Assembly (NCBI GenBank): GCA_024686195.1
Contig: JAIBDO010000005.1
Coordinates: 1 to 37,221 of the forward strand
Direction: 5' to 3'
Origin: Gammaproteobacteria bacterium
GTDB lineage: Bacteria > Pseudomonadota > Gammaproteobacteria > GCA-001735895
Length of the DNA: 37,221 nucleotides
A model generated the notes under the pieces. The model was given only the letters and a program-made list of their open reading frames with translations, was not told where the DNA came from and searched no databases. This document shows positions 7,128 to 14,225 of this stretch, in pieces (position 1 is the stretch's first letter; each line of letters starts with the position of its first letter). The translations under genes were made by a program, and so were the position numbers.

Positions 7128-7871
7128 TCAGGAAGAACCACAGGCAGGACATGCGGGGTTTTTCGGCAACGTGACAGCTTGCCATTGCATCGATTGTGCA
7201 TCGAACAAAAGCAGCCGATTTATCAGCTCTTCACCCTGCCCTGCGAGCAACAGCAAGGTCTGCAACGCCTGCATCGTACCGATAACACCAACCACCGGGC
7301 CAAGCACACCTTCGAGCTCGCAGGATTCCTCATTGCCGTAGGCCTCGGTGTAAAGGCATTGGTAACAGGCGCTGTTTGCAGCCGGCTGGTAATTCATGAT
7401 CTGCCCTTCGAGACGGATAGAAGCTCCGGTCACCAGGGGAGTAGCCGTTTCGACGCAGCAACGGTTCACTGCGAAACGGGTCGGGTAATTGTCGCTGCAG
7501 TCGAGCACGATATCGACCGAATCGATAACCCGCTTCAACTCCTCTGTTTCCAGCTGATAGCCGATGACTTCGACGTCACAGTCCGGGTTGAGCGCAGCGA
7601 GAGTCTTCCGAGCGGAGTCAACCTTGTTCTCGCCGACCGACGCCTGGTGGTGGATTATCTGGCGCTGCAGGTTGGAGGTTTCGACGATATCGTAGTCGCT
7701 CAATATCAACTTACCGACACCCGCCGCCGCAAGATACATGGCAGCCGGTGAACCGAGCCCACCGAGGCCCACGATCAATGCACTGGCATCAAGGATTGCC
7801 TGCTGTCCGCTTTCACCAATCTGCGGCAGACGAATGTGGCGCGCATAGCGCTCCTTTTGCGCGGGCGTCAT
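7128..7871 (-). CDS. moeB: MoeB/ThiF-type sulfur-carrier adenylyltransferase of the aor operon
   Basis: A 247-residue E1-like enzyme that would activate the C-terminal glycine of a MoaD-type carrier with ATP so that sulfur can be loaded. Visible are the start MTPAQKERYARHIRLPQIG, the nucleotide loop GLGGLGSP (about 35-42), SDYDIVETSNLQRQIIH with the catalytic Arg, DCSDNYPTRFAVNR, and a Cys at 184 just before GVLGPVVGVIGTMQA. Two CxxC pairs (CYQC at about 169-172, CPAC at 241-244) would hold zinc. The track's longer version adds 62 unrelated residues that overlap the previous gene; the true ATG at 7871 overlaps that gene's stop by 4 nt. It is last of the aor operon. Because MoaD-like and aor genes precede it, I infer that it serves tungstopterin synthesis for AorB, possibly as the gene called aorE elsewhere. 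Confidence 0.9.
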   Translation of the reverse strand: MTPAQKERYARHIRLPQIGESGQQAILDASALIVGLGGLGSPAAMYLAAAGVGKLILSDYDIVETSNLQRQIIHHQASVGENKVDSARKTLAALNPDCDVEVIGYQLETEELKRVIDSVDIVLDCSDNYPTRFAVNRCCVETATPLVTGASIRLEGQIMNYQPAANSACYQCLYTEAYGNEESCELEGVLGPVVGVIGTMQALQTLLLLAGQGEELINRLLLFDAQSMQWQAVTLPKNPACPACGSS

Positions 7872-8197
7872 CCGCCGCCCTTGTGAAAATACTGATGGAA
7901 ACGATGGAAAAACTGTTCGCGCAAAACAGCGTCGGTAGCACCGAAGGTGAAGCGCACATCGAGCACGGGCAAGTTGAACAAACCAAGTTTGCGCGGTGGT
8001 TTTTGCGCCACGGTTATGGACAACTCCAGATTCGCGCCGGCTTGAGCGAGCGACCATTGATGGCGCGCCAGTTCACGGCACTGATAAGGTGATTTGTTGC
8101 CACTGAAGGGTCCGTTCAGGACCTTGCCGAACTCATCCGCGCCATAACCCATCTCGTAGGTGACGACAGGCGAATCGGGATCAGGATTGGTTTTCAT
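7868..8197 (-). CDS. Unrecognised 109-residue protein of the aor operon
   Basis: Not recognised as any named family. It is a soluble protein of 109 residues with no signal peptide and no membrane segment. The middle has one Cys in SGNKSPYQCRELARHQWSL. A likely beta-strand pair follows (ANLELSITVAQKP and LPVLDVRFTFGATD), and the C-terminus is rich in Phe/His (QFFHRFHQYFHKGGG). It lies 17 nt after the moaD-like gene and overlaps moeB by 4 nt, so it is certainly co-translated with them. The terminal Gly triplet is encoded by the purine-rich sequence that also acts as the moeB ribosome-binding site, so the tail may have no protein meaning. It does not contain MoaE, MoaA or MoaC motifs. A role in tungsten-cofactor assembly or AOR maturation is inferred from position only. 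Confidence 0.8.
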   Translation of the reverse strand: MKTNPDPDSPVVTYEMGYGADEFGKVLNGPFSGNKSPYQCRELARHQWSLAQAGANLELSITVAQKPPRKLGLFNLPVLDVRFTFGATDAVLREQFFHRFHQYFHKGGG

Positions 8198-8214
8198 CGA
8201 CTTCCTGCATCGGT

Positions 8215-8466
8215 CTAGCCACCCGCCACCGGGGGCCAGATGGAAACCACATCGCCTTCAACCAGCTCACGATCAGCACGCTTGTCAGCATCGACAAAAT
8301 GCCCATTGACCAACACGATGTGCGCCATTTTCTCAGGGATATGAAATTGTTCGACCAGACGATTGACGCGCAATCCGTCCTGCACGCTGATTTCGCGCCG
8401 GTGACGGCTCTTGCCCGGGGGCAGGTATTGCATCAGGGATGCGTAGAATTCGATATTGATCTGCAT
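8215..8466 (-). CDS. MoaD/ThiS-like sulfur-carrier protein of the aor operon
   Basis: An 83-residue ubiquitin-like protein ending in PPVAGG, the C-terminal di-glycine that is adenylylated and thiocarboxylated. The fold order is typical: N-terminal strand MQINIEFYASLMQYLP, helix around VNRLVEQFHIPEKM, then HIVLVNGHFVDADKRADREL and GDVVSIWPPVAGG. It lies 35 nt after aorC and next to its presumed activating enzyme, the MoeB-like protein. A second MoaD is encoded after moeA at 13837; the two are clearly different in sequence, so this copy may be dedicated to the aldehyde oxidoreductase cofactor. It corresponds in place to the MoaD-like gene of aor operons elsewhere. Confidence 0.9.
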   Translation of the reverse strand: MQINIEFYASLMQYLPPGKSRHRREISVQDGLRVNRLVEQFHIPEKMAHIVLVNGHFVDADKRADRELVEGDVVSIWPPVAGG

Positions 8467-8501
8467 GAGAGTTCAACGGCTGCGAGCCGGTATGGACAGA
8501 A

Positions 8502-9755
8502 TCAACTGTACCCAAGTTCCTGGGTGCAGCCAACATAAGCTTCCATGATCGCAGTCGGATCCTGCATCAGGCGTTGCTTCCACACACCGAGATGAATCCT
8601 GGACTCGATCAGTCCACGCAGCACACCGATGTGCTGGGTCTTGCCAACGCTGCTGGCACCGACCAGGTGGTCACCGTCGAACTGCAGATTGATATACTGA
8701 TATTCCTCCGCATTGTACAACTGCGCACTCTCGCCACCTTCAACACCCATCCATAATCCAAAAGAGCAGGAAATCAGCCCGACAGTATCGAGCACGTTCA
8801 TGTTCAAGGTACCGTGATGGGCGCTACCCTGACCGGCCATGTTGAGCGCGGCAATTCGGCCATGGTCTGCCGCGGTTGGTTGAATAGCCTGCACCTCGTG
8901 TTTACCAGTGGAGAAATCGACACCCTGCGCCACGTCACCGGCGGCATAGATATCAGGCTCACTGGTTTGCATGGAGTGGTCGACAATAATCCCCTGATCC
9001 GTTTTGATACCGGTGCCTTGCAGCAGATCGATATTGGCTTTAACACCGGTTGCGGTAATCACCAGCGCGGCTGACAGCTTGCTGCCATCACTCAAACTGA
9101 CCTCAACCAGTTCACCCTCTGCCGCGGCAATACCATCCACGGTACAGGAACTGTGAACATCGATACCTTCTTTCTTACACCAACTTTCCAGCAGACCACC
9201 GGCATTTTCGTCCAGCATGCGCGGCACCATACGGTTGCCGGCTTCGACGACAGCCAGATTGATTCCGCGCTTGACCAGCGCTTCAAGGATAATACAACCG
9301 ATGAAGCCAGCACCGATCAGAACCACGTTGGAACCAGCTTGAGCCAGGCGGATAATGTTGCGCGCGTTTTCCAGCGTCCAGCAGGAATGCACCTGCGGCA
9401 AATCGAGCCCTGGAATGGGTGGGCTCACCGGATGTGAGCCGGTTGCAATTAACAGTTTGTCATAAGCGCGCGTACTGCCGTCAGCAAGATTAAGCTGTTT
9501 TCCAGCCGCGTCGATCTTGTCCACGCGCTGCTGCACAACTTCAATGTTCTGGGTCTTGAAGTGCTGATCAGGATCGCGCAGATAAGTACCCGACTCACCG
9601 ACGTTGTCGATCAGGTAGTAAGGGATAGCCATGCGCGAATAGGGTGGTTCGGGCTCGTCACCAATAATAGTAATGACTGCATCCGGGTCCGCTTTGCGCA
9701 GAGTTTCTGCCGCAACCACGCCCGCGGGACCGGCACCTATGATGATATGTTGCAT
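8502..9755 (-). CDS. aorC: AorC: FAD/NAD(P)-binding reductase subunit of aldehyde oxidoreductase
   Basis: A 417-residue pyridine-nucleotide-disulfide-type flavoprotein. The FAD loop GAGPAG is at residues 7-12 and the NAD loop GAGFIG at about 148-153; ATGSHP and DIYAAGDVAQG complete the two-dinucleotide fold. No CxxC redox-active disulfide is seen, so it is not a thioredoxin or lipoamide reductase; it resembles NADH-ferredoxin/rubredoxin reductases. In AorABC enzymes this subunit passes electrons from the ferredoxin-like AorA to NAD. It follows aorB after an unusually long 223-nt gap containing a hairpin and a terminator. The ribosome-binding site is weak (GAAGAG). Confidence 0.87.
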   Translation of the reverse strand: MQHIIIGAGPAGVVAAETLRKADPDAVITIIGDEPEPPYSRMAIPYYLIDNVGESGTYLRDPDQHFKTQNIEVVQQRVDKIDAAGKQLNLADGSTRAYDKLLIATGSHPVSPPIPGLDLPQVHSCWTLENARNIIRLAQAGSNVVLIGAGFIGCIILEALVKRGINLAVVEAGNRMVPRMLDENAGGLLESWCKKEGIDVHSSCTVDGIAAAEGELVEVSLSDGSKLSAALVITATGVKANIDLLQGTGIKTDQGIIVDHSMQTSEPDIYAAGDVAQGVDFSTGKHEVQAIQPTAADHGRIAALNMAGQGSAHHGTLNMNVLDTVGLISCSFGLWMGVEGGESAQLYNAEEYQYINLQFDGDHLVGASSVGKTQHIGVLRGLIESRIHLGVWKQRLMQDPTAIMEAYVGCTQELGYS

Positions 9756-9776
9756 GATTCAGCACTCTTCAAATTG

Positions 9777-9804
9777 AAAAAACCCCTAACATGAAGCGAG
9801 GGGT
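9777..9804 (-). terminator. Rho-independent terminator between aorB and aorC
   Basis: On the minus strand, ACCCCT and AGGGGT form a 6-bp stem with an 11-nt loop, followed at once by TTTTTT. It ends 21 nt before the aorC start. The stem is short, so read-through is expected; it would act as a partial terminator that lowers aorC and later genes relative to aorAB. Confidence 0.65.
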
Positions 9805-9854
9805 CGAAGGTTCAGGGTGCCGCTGATTGAGTCTGGTTGAATTTAGGCTGAGCT

Positions 9855-9935
9855 GAAATCGTCCCAAACTCTTTTGAAGTGAGCAGTAATAGCCATCCTA
9901 TTGCTGCGGTCTTCAGAGGAGTTTGGGGCAATTTC
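9855..9935 (-). repeat. 81-nt near-perfect hairpin in the aorB-aorC gap
   Basis: The arms fold onto each other almost throughout. From outside in, the pairs are GAAAT/ATTTC (9855-9859 with 9931-9935), a short G-C and G-T step, CCCAAACTC/GAGTTTGGG (9863-9871 with 9919-9927), a 4x4 internal loop, GAAG/CTTC (9876-9879 with 9911-9914), a 3x3 internal loop, and GCAGTAATAG/CTATTGCTGC (9883-9892 with 9898-9907, one wobble) around a 5-nt loop. No T-run follows, so it is not a standard terminator. It begins about 44 nt after the aorB stop. It could protect the 3' end of the aorAB message, be an RNase III site, or be a miniature palindromic repeat; I cannot tell which. Confidence 0.75.
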
Positions 9936-9978
9936 TGCCAGCGTAAAACAATCATGACTCGATCAGTGGCGCCCTCGA

Positions 9979-11829
9979 TTAGAGTGACAGGCGTTGACGG
10001 GTTTCCTGCGGGATTTTGCCATCCGCAGTCCAGCCCCGTGCTTCGTAATACTGCGGCAGCATTTCGCCCAGTCGATTAACCTGACCCTCGGTCGGACCAC
10101 TCTTGATGATTTCCTTAAGCAGTCGCTTGGGCAACGTGTCGTCATCCGCGGTGAAACCGGCTGCCTCGTTGAACAGACGCTCCATGTTCCAGATGCGCTC
10201 ACCGGTCTCCAGGCAATTCTCCACGCTCCAGTCACCTTCACAGGCGGCGTCGATCTGTGGTGCGATGTTATCCATACCCCAGGCAAAGGTGGTGAACACA
10301 CACAACCCGGCCGAATCGACCAGTGCAGTGGCGTCCTGAAATGCCTTGACCAGTTCCGCCTTGCCATCGGTGTCGTTCATCTCGGTCTTGACTGGAATGC
10401 CCAGCACTTCTGACGCAATGGTGTAACCGCGCAGATGGCAGGCACCACGATTCGAAGTGGCGTAAGCAAGACCGATACCCTGAATGCCACGCGGATCATA
10501 AGCCGGGAATTCCTGGCCCTTGACCGTCATCGACAATTCCGGACGTCCGTACTTCTCACACAGACGCTTGGAGCCGAGCCCCAGATCTGCGGCAAACCCC
10601 TCACCGGTCACGAATTGCTCGGTGATTGCCACAAAAGCCTCGGCATTGCCGAATCTCAGTTCGATACCGCCGGTGTGTTCAGTAGTGATCACGCCATCTT
10701 CGAACATTTCCATCGCCGCAGCCACGGTGCAACCGTAGGTAATCGGGTCCATGCCGTCTTCGTTGCAGAGGAAATTGATATAGGTCAGCGCATCGAGATC
10801 GTCGACTCCGGTATCCGCACCAAGCGCCCAGGCTGCCTCGTATTCGAGACCACCAGAGTTACCCTGATACTGCGGCTTGTCCTTGACCGAGAAGTGCTCG
10901 GGATTGACCGTGGAAATACGTCCACAGGCAATGGTACAGCTGAAACAGGCGCCATTGGTGGTCAGATTGGCTTTGCCGTCGCTTTTGCGTGGCTCGGCCA
11001 TGGCTTCGGCCGAAATATTTTCAGCACCCTCAAAGCCGACGTCGCGCATATTGCGTGCGGGCAGCCCACCGACACCGTTGATAACGTTCATCAACACCTG
11101 GGTACCAAAAGCCGGCAAACCCTGTCCGGTAACCGCATTTTCGGCGAGCACCGCCTTGCCATCATTGGTGGCTGCCATGAACGCTTTGGAGTCATGGACG
11201 TTACCGATACCACCGGTGCCGCGCACCGCGACAGCCTTCAGATTCTTGGACGCCATCACCGTACCCACACCGGAACGGCCGGCGGCACGATGCTTGTCGT
11301 TCATGATTGCCGAATACAGGCAACCGTGTTCGGCAGTTCGACCGATACAGGCGATGCGCAACTGCGGATCCTGGTGGGTCTGGCGCACTATATCATCGGT
11401 TTCCCAGGCAGATTTGCCCCAGAGATGCTCGGCTGAGCGCAGCTCGGCCTTGTCATTCTGGATGTAAAGGTAGACCGGTTTAGCGGACTGACCTTCGAAA
11501 ATAATCATATCCCAACCGGCAAACTTCAGCTCCGCACCAAAAAATCCACCGGAATTGGAGCAGGCGATAGCGCCGGTAAGTGGGCTTTTGCAAATGACGG
11601 AATAGCGACCTCCGGTAGAGGCCATGGTGCCGGTCAATGGCCCGGTGGCCATGATCATTTTATTTTCAGCCCCAAGTGCATCGCAGGCCGGATCGACTTC
11701 TTCGGTCAGGTATTTTGATGCCAATCCACGTTGACCGAGATATTGATTCGCCCACTCCATGTTGAGTGGTTCGGAAGTACAGCTACCGTCTGAGAGATTG
11801 ACTCTCAGTATTTTTCTTGTCCAAGACAT
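9979..11829 (-). CDS. aorB: AorB: tungsten-containing aldehyde:ferredoxin oxidoreductase, catalytic subunit
   Basis: A 616-residue enzyme oxidising aldehydes to acids with a tungsten bis-pterin centre and one [4Fe-4S] cluster, the usual length for the AOR family. The N-terminal domain has RVNLSDGSCTSEPL, TGPLTGTMASTGGRYSVICKSP and SNSGGFFGAELKFAGWD, the family's pterin-binding core. Cluster cysteines are C295, C298 and C302 (CFSCTIAC) plus C510 (DSAGLCVF). DPRGIQGIGLAYATSNRGACHLRGY (about 445-469) is the other highly conserved pterin region. No signal peptide, so it is cytoplasmic. It follows aorA by 18 nt. The AorA/AorC neighbours place it with the Aromatoleum-type NAD-linked enzymes and not the archaeal monomeric type. 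Substrate range is not readable; these enzymes are typically broad. Confidence 0.95.
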   Translation of the reverse strand: MSWTRKILRVNLSDGSCTSEPLNMEWANQYLGQRGLASKYLTEEVDPACDALGAENKMIMATGPLTGTMASTGGRYSVICKSPLTGAIACSNSGGFFGAELKFAGWDMIIFEGQSAKPVYLYIQNDKAELRSAEHLWGKSAWETDDIVRQTHQDPQLRIACIGRTAEHGCLYSAIMNDKHRAAGRSGVGTVMASKNLKAVAVRGTGGIGNVHDSKAFMAATNDGKAVLAENAVTGQGLPAFGTQVLMNVINGVGGLPARNMRDVGFEGAENISAEAMAEPRKSDGKANLTTNGACFSCTIACGRISTVNPEHFSVKDKPQYQGNSGGLEYEAAWALGADTGVDDLDALTYINFLCNEDGMDPITYGCTVAAAMEMFEDGVITTEHTGGIELRFGNAEAFVAITEQFVTGEGFAADLGLGSKRLCEKYGRPELSMTVKGQEFPAYDPRGIQGIGLAYATSNRGACHLRGYTIASEVLGIPVKTEMNDTDGKAELVKAFQDATALVDSAGLCVFTTFAWGMDNIAPQIDAACEGDWSVENCLETGERIWNMERLFNEAAGFTADDDTLPKRLLKEIIKSGPTEGQVNRLGEMLPQYYEARGWTADGKIPQETRQRLSL

Positions 11830-11847
11830 GATTCATTACCTCCATTA

Positions 11848-12327
11848 TTACGCGGTGACTTCGGCGGAAGGCAAGCTTTTTGACGCCGAGGCGAGCATGC
11901 GATCGTAACCGGTCCAGTCGGCGTCGATGTAAGTGATGGCGTCGGTCGGGCAGGCAGCAGCACATTGCGGATCACCGCCACAGAGATCGCATTTGACAAC
12001 CTTGCCAGTACTTTGTGAATAATTGATCGTGCCGAACGGGCAGGCGATTGTGCAGACCTTGCAACCAACACACTTATCGTCCGATACCACCTTGGCGCCA
12101 GTGGCTGCATCGATGCTGATCGCATCGACCGGGCAGGCCCGCACACACCAGGCTTCATCGCACTGGGTGCAGGTGTAAGGCGCAAATCTCCCTTCATGAT
12201 GGAAGGTGAAAACCTTGATAAACGATCGTGACGGGTTGAACGTCCCAGTGTGCTCGTAAGAGCAGGCCATTTCACACTGGAGACAACCGGTACACTTGCC
12301 CGGATCGATGTGTAGGGATTTTTGCAT
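11848..12327 (-). CDS. aorA: AorA: ferredoxin-like electron-transfer subunit with four [4Fe-4S] motifs
   Basis: A 159-residue cytoplasmic iron-sulfur protein. Sixteen cysteines fall in four groups: C12-C15-C18-C22, C53-C56-C61-C65, C86-C89-C92-C96 and C113-C116-C122-C126, enough for four [4Fe-4S] clusters as in DmsB/HycB-like subunits. The ACP motifs (RACPVD, IACPFG, AACPTD) are typical. It is the first gene of the operon, directly before aorB, and should carry electrons from the tungsten site to AorC. In the Aromatoleum enzyme the equivalent subunit is known to stack into a filament decorated with AorB; whether this one does is unknown. Confidence 0.93.
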   Translation of the reverse strand: MQKSLHIDPGKCTGCLQCEMACSYEHTGTFNPSRSFIKVFTFHHEGRFAPYTCTQCDEAWCVRACPVDAISIDAATGAKVVSDDKCVGCKVCTIACPFGTINYSQSTGKVVKCDLCGGDPQCAAACPTDAITYIDADWTGYDRMLASASKSLPSAEVTA

Positions 12328-12456
12328 TGTATCCTCCGATTATGTCGTTATTGCCGTTCCCGCAGCGTATTTCAATTATTGTTCTGCCGGAACGGTCCAT
12401 CTCAGGGCGTAAAAATAACACTCTCGCCAATTCATTTATAGCCCTAAAGCACAAAT

Positions 12457-12522
12457 TAGATTGGCAACCCTACTATAATAACCCCTTAAGTGAAAAAATT
12501 TGACGCTACCTCTACCAATCTA
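12457..12522. promoter_or_regulatory. Divergent aor/moeA control region with inverted repeats
   Basis: The 243-nt gap between aorA (minus) and moeA (plus) must hold both promoters. TAGATTGG (12457-12464) and CCAATCTA (12515-12522) are perfect inverse complements 50 nt apart, centred between the two genes. The right copy also sits in CGCTA-N12-TAGCG (12504-12525). An exact TATAAT is present at 12474-12479 on the plus strand, but without a good -35. The spaced repeats could bind a regulator that controls both directions. No known molybdate or tungstate operator (ModE-type) and no Moco riboswitch fold were recognised. Confidence 0.35.
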
Positions 12523-12570
12523 GCGGCGTCTATGACTCAATTGACGACTTCAAAGCATTACTGATATTTC

Positions 12571-13836
12571 ATGAATAACAAGATACCCCATCAACCCAGC
12601 TGTGCGGATCCTTTCGAAGAGGACATGATCAGCCTGTCCGAGGCGCTGACGCGAATCGAAGGGCGCGTAGTTCCAGTGCATGCCTGCGAACGCCTGCCCA
12701 TTCGACAATGCCTGAACCGGGTCAACAACGAAGCGGTCAAATCGCCGCTCAATGTGCCACCGTTACCCAATTCGGCAATGGACGGTTATGCGATTGCGAT
12801 CGACAGCCTGGTCGCAGACAGTATTGTCGAACTGGAAGACATTGGCACAGCCTATGCCGGCGTTCCATTTAAGCAGGACTGCGGGCCGGGACAGTGTGTG
12901 CGCATCATGACCGGCGCACTTATACCTGCCGGCACCGATACCGTCGTCATGCAGGAGCAGGTCCAGGTCGGCGCAGATGGCAGGATTCGAATTGATTCCG
13001 ATCATCGCGGCGGCCAGAATATTCGCCAGGCCGGTGAAGACGTACAGCAGGGCGAAGTCGTAATTGAGGCCGGTGTGCGCCTGAGCCCTGCCGACCTCGG
13101 TGTACTGGCCTCACTTGGCCTTTCGCAGCTGCAGGTCAAGCGCAAGCCCGTGGTCGCCTTTTTTTCTACCGGCGATGAACTGATGTCGGTCGGTAAGCCG
13201 CTCGAGCCCGGCATGATTTACGACAGCAACCGCTACAGCCTGTACGGGATGCTGGCACAGCTGCCCGTCGACGTTCTCGACCTCGGCGTGGTGCGCGACA
13301 ATCCCGAAAGCATGCGCGAGGTGCTGGCTGATGCTGCGGAACGGGCTGACCTCATTATCAGCACCGGCGGCGTATCCGTCGGCGAAGCCGACTACATAAA
13401 GCCCGCGCTGGAAGACCTCGGTAACACCGAGTTCTGGAAAATCGCCATCAAACCGGGGCGACCGCTGACCTTCGGCCAGATTGGCAGCAGCATCTTCATG
13501 GGCCTGCCCGGCAATCCGGTGGCGGTGATGGTGACCTTTAGTCAGTTTGTCGCGCCTGCTATCGAAGTATTGTCAGGCGCCAGCATGCGGCCACCGCGAC
13601 TGGTAACAGCACGTTCGCTGGAACGCCTGCGCAAGAAACCCGGGCGTACCGAGTTTCAACGTGGCATAGCCGTCCTCGATGAAAACAACCGATGGCAGGT
13701 CGGCAGAACTGGCAAGCAGGGCTCCGGGATACTAACCTCGATGAGCCGCGCCAACTGCCTGATCGTGTTGCCCGACGACAATGCCGGCGTCGAACCCGGC
13801 GATGAAGTCAGCATTCAGTTCCTCGACTGGGCATAG
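12571..13836 (+). CDS. moeA: Molybdopterin molybdenum/tungsten transferase MoeA
   Basis: A 421-residue cytoplasmic enzyme that inserts molybdate or tungstate into adenylylated pterin. It has LPNSAMDGYAIA (about 66-76), RIMTGALIPAGTDTVVMQE, FFSTGDELM, YDSNRYSLYGML, ISTGGVSVGEADYIK and FMGLPGNPVAVMVTF, all family signatures in normal order and spacing. An extension of about 20 residues precedes the usual start region (MISLSEALTRI at about 19), so a later Met at residue 19 is an alternative start. It is divergent from aorA and contiguous with moaD. Tungsten use is inferred from neighbours; many tungsten users have two MoeA versions, but only one is here. Confidence 0.93.
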   Translation: MNNKIPHQPSCADPFEEDMISLSEALTRIEGRVVPVHACERLPIRQCLNRVNNEAVKSPLNVPPLPNSAMDGYAIAIDSLVADSIVELEDIGTAYAGVPFKQDCGPGQCVRIMTGALIPAGTDTVVMQEQVQVGADGRIRIDSDHRGGQNIRQAGEDVQQGEVVIEAGVRLSPADLGVLASLGLSQLQVKRKPVVAFFSTGDELMSVGKPLEPGMIYDSNRYSLYGMLAQLPVDVLDLGVVRDNPESMREVLADAAERADLIISTGGVSVGEADYIKPALEDLGNTEFWKIAIKPGRPLTFGQIGSSIFMGLPGNPVAVMVTFSQFVAPAIEVLSGASMRPPRLVTARSLERLRKKPGRTEFQRGIAVLDENNRWQVGRTGKQGSGILTSMSRANCLIVLPDDNAGVEPGDEVSIQFLDWA

Positions 13837-14094
13837 ATGATGGCCAAAATCCTCTATTTTGCGAGTCTTGCGGAAACTCTCGGGTTGAAGTCGGAACAAC
13901 TTGAACTCCCCGTCGATTGCCAATCGGTCGCCGAGCTGGTGGCGCTGCTGCGCACACGTGGCGAGCCATTTGACGGCACCTTTGATGGTGCGACGCGGGT
14001 TCTGGTTGCGGTCAACCAGGAAATGGGGGATAGCGATATGCCAATCGGCGACGGCGACGAAATTGCCTTCTTCCCGCCGGTCACCGGCGGCTGA
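13837..14094 (+). CDS. moaD: Molybdopterin synthase sulfur-carrier subunit MoaD
   Basis: An 85-residue ubiquitin-like protein ending FFPPVTGG, the classical MoaD terminus. MMAKILYFASLAETLGLKSEQLELP and VLVAVNQEMGDSDMPIGDGDEIAFFPP match MoaD closely. The start codon follows the moeA stop with no gap; two ATGs in a row (13837, 13840) are possible. Its partner MoaE is not in the window. It is the second MoaD-type gene here and looks more like standard MoaD than the one in the aor operon. The 131 nt after it contain nothing recognised. Confidence 0.92.
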   Translation: MMAKILYFASLAETLGLKSEQLELPVDCQSVAELVALLRTRGEPFDGTFDGATRVLVAVNQEMGDSDMPIGDGDEIAFFPPVTGG

Positions 14095-14225
14095 AACACT
14101 CCGCCAGCTGAACGATCAACCTGAGCGATCGATGAGCGCAGTAACAGCAAATGCCAGATGACTTCTGGCGACACCCGTCATAATATCGAGACCAGATATC
14201 GCAGCAATTCAAATCAGGCGCACAC

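Noticed and set aside
6969-7751. 260-residue plus-strand ORF antisense to moeB
   Set aside because: Most of it overlaps moeB, whose motifs are clear; the ORF has no domain and no plausible ribosome-binding site.
7872-8057. N-terminal extension of the MoeB-like ORF in the track
   Set aside because: The 62 extra residues overlap the 109-residue gene in another frame and resemble no MoeB; the ATG at 7871 matches the family start.
8198-8214. MoaE hidden in the aor operon
   Set aside because: The 109-residue neighbour was considered as a MoaE candidate, but it lacks MoaE's length and conserved Lys/Arg motifs, so no MoaE is called in the window.
10435-11436. 333-residue plus-strand ORF antisense to aorB
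   Set aside because: It lies entirely inside the well-supported aorB gene in the opposite direction; composition is His/Arg/Thr-rich without any recognisable domain, typical of a shadow frame in GC-rich DNA.
12480-12570. Moco or tungsten-cofactor riboswitch before moeA
   Set aside because: The stretch is short and no multi-stem fold with the expected conserved elements was recognised; those riboswitches are usually found before moaA or transporter genes.
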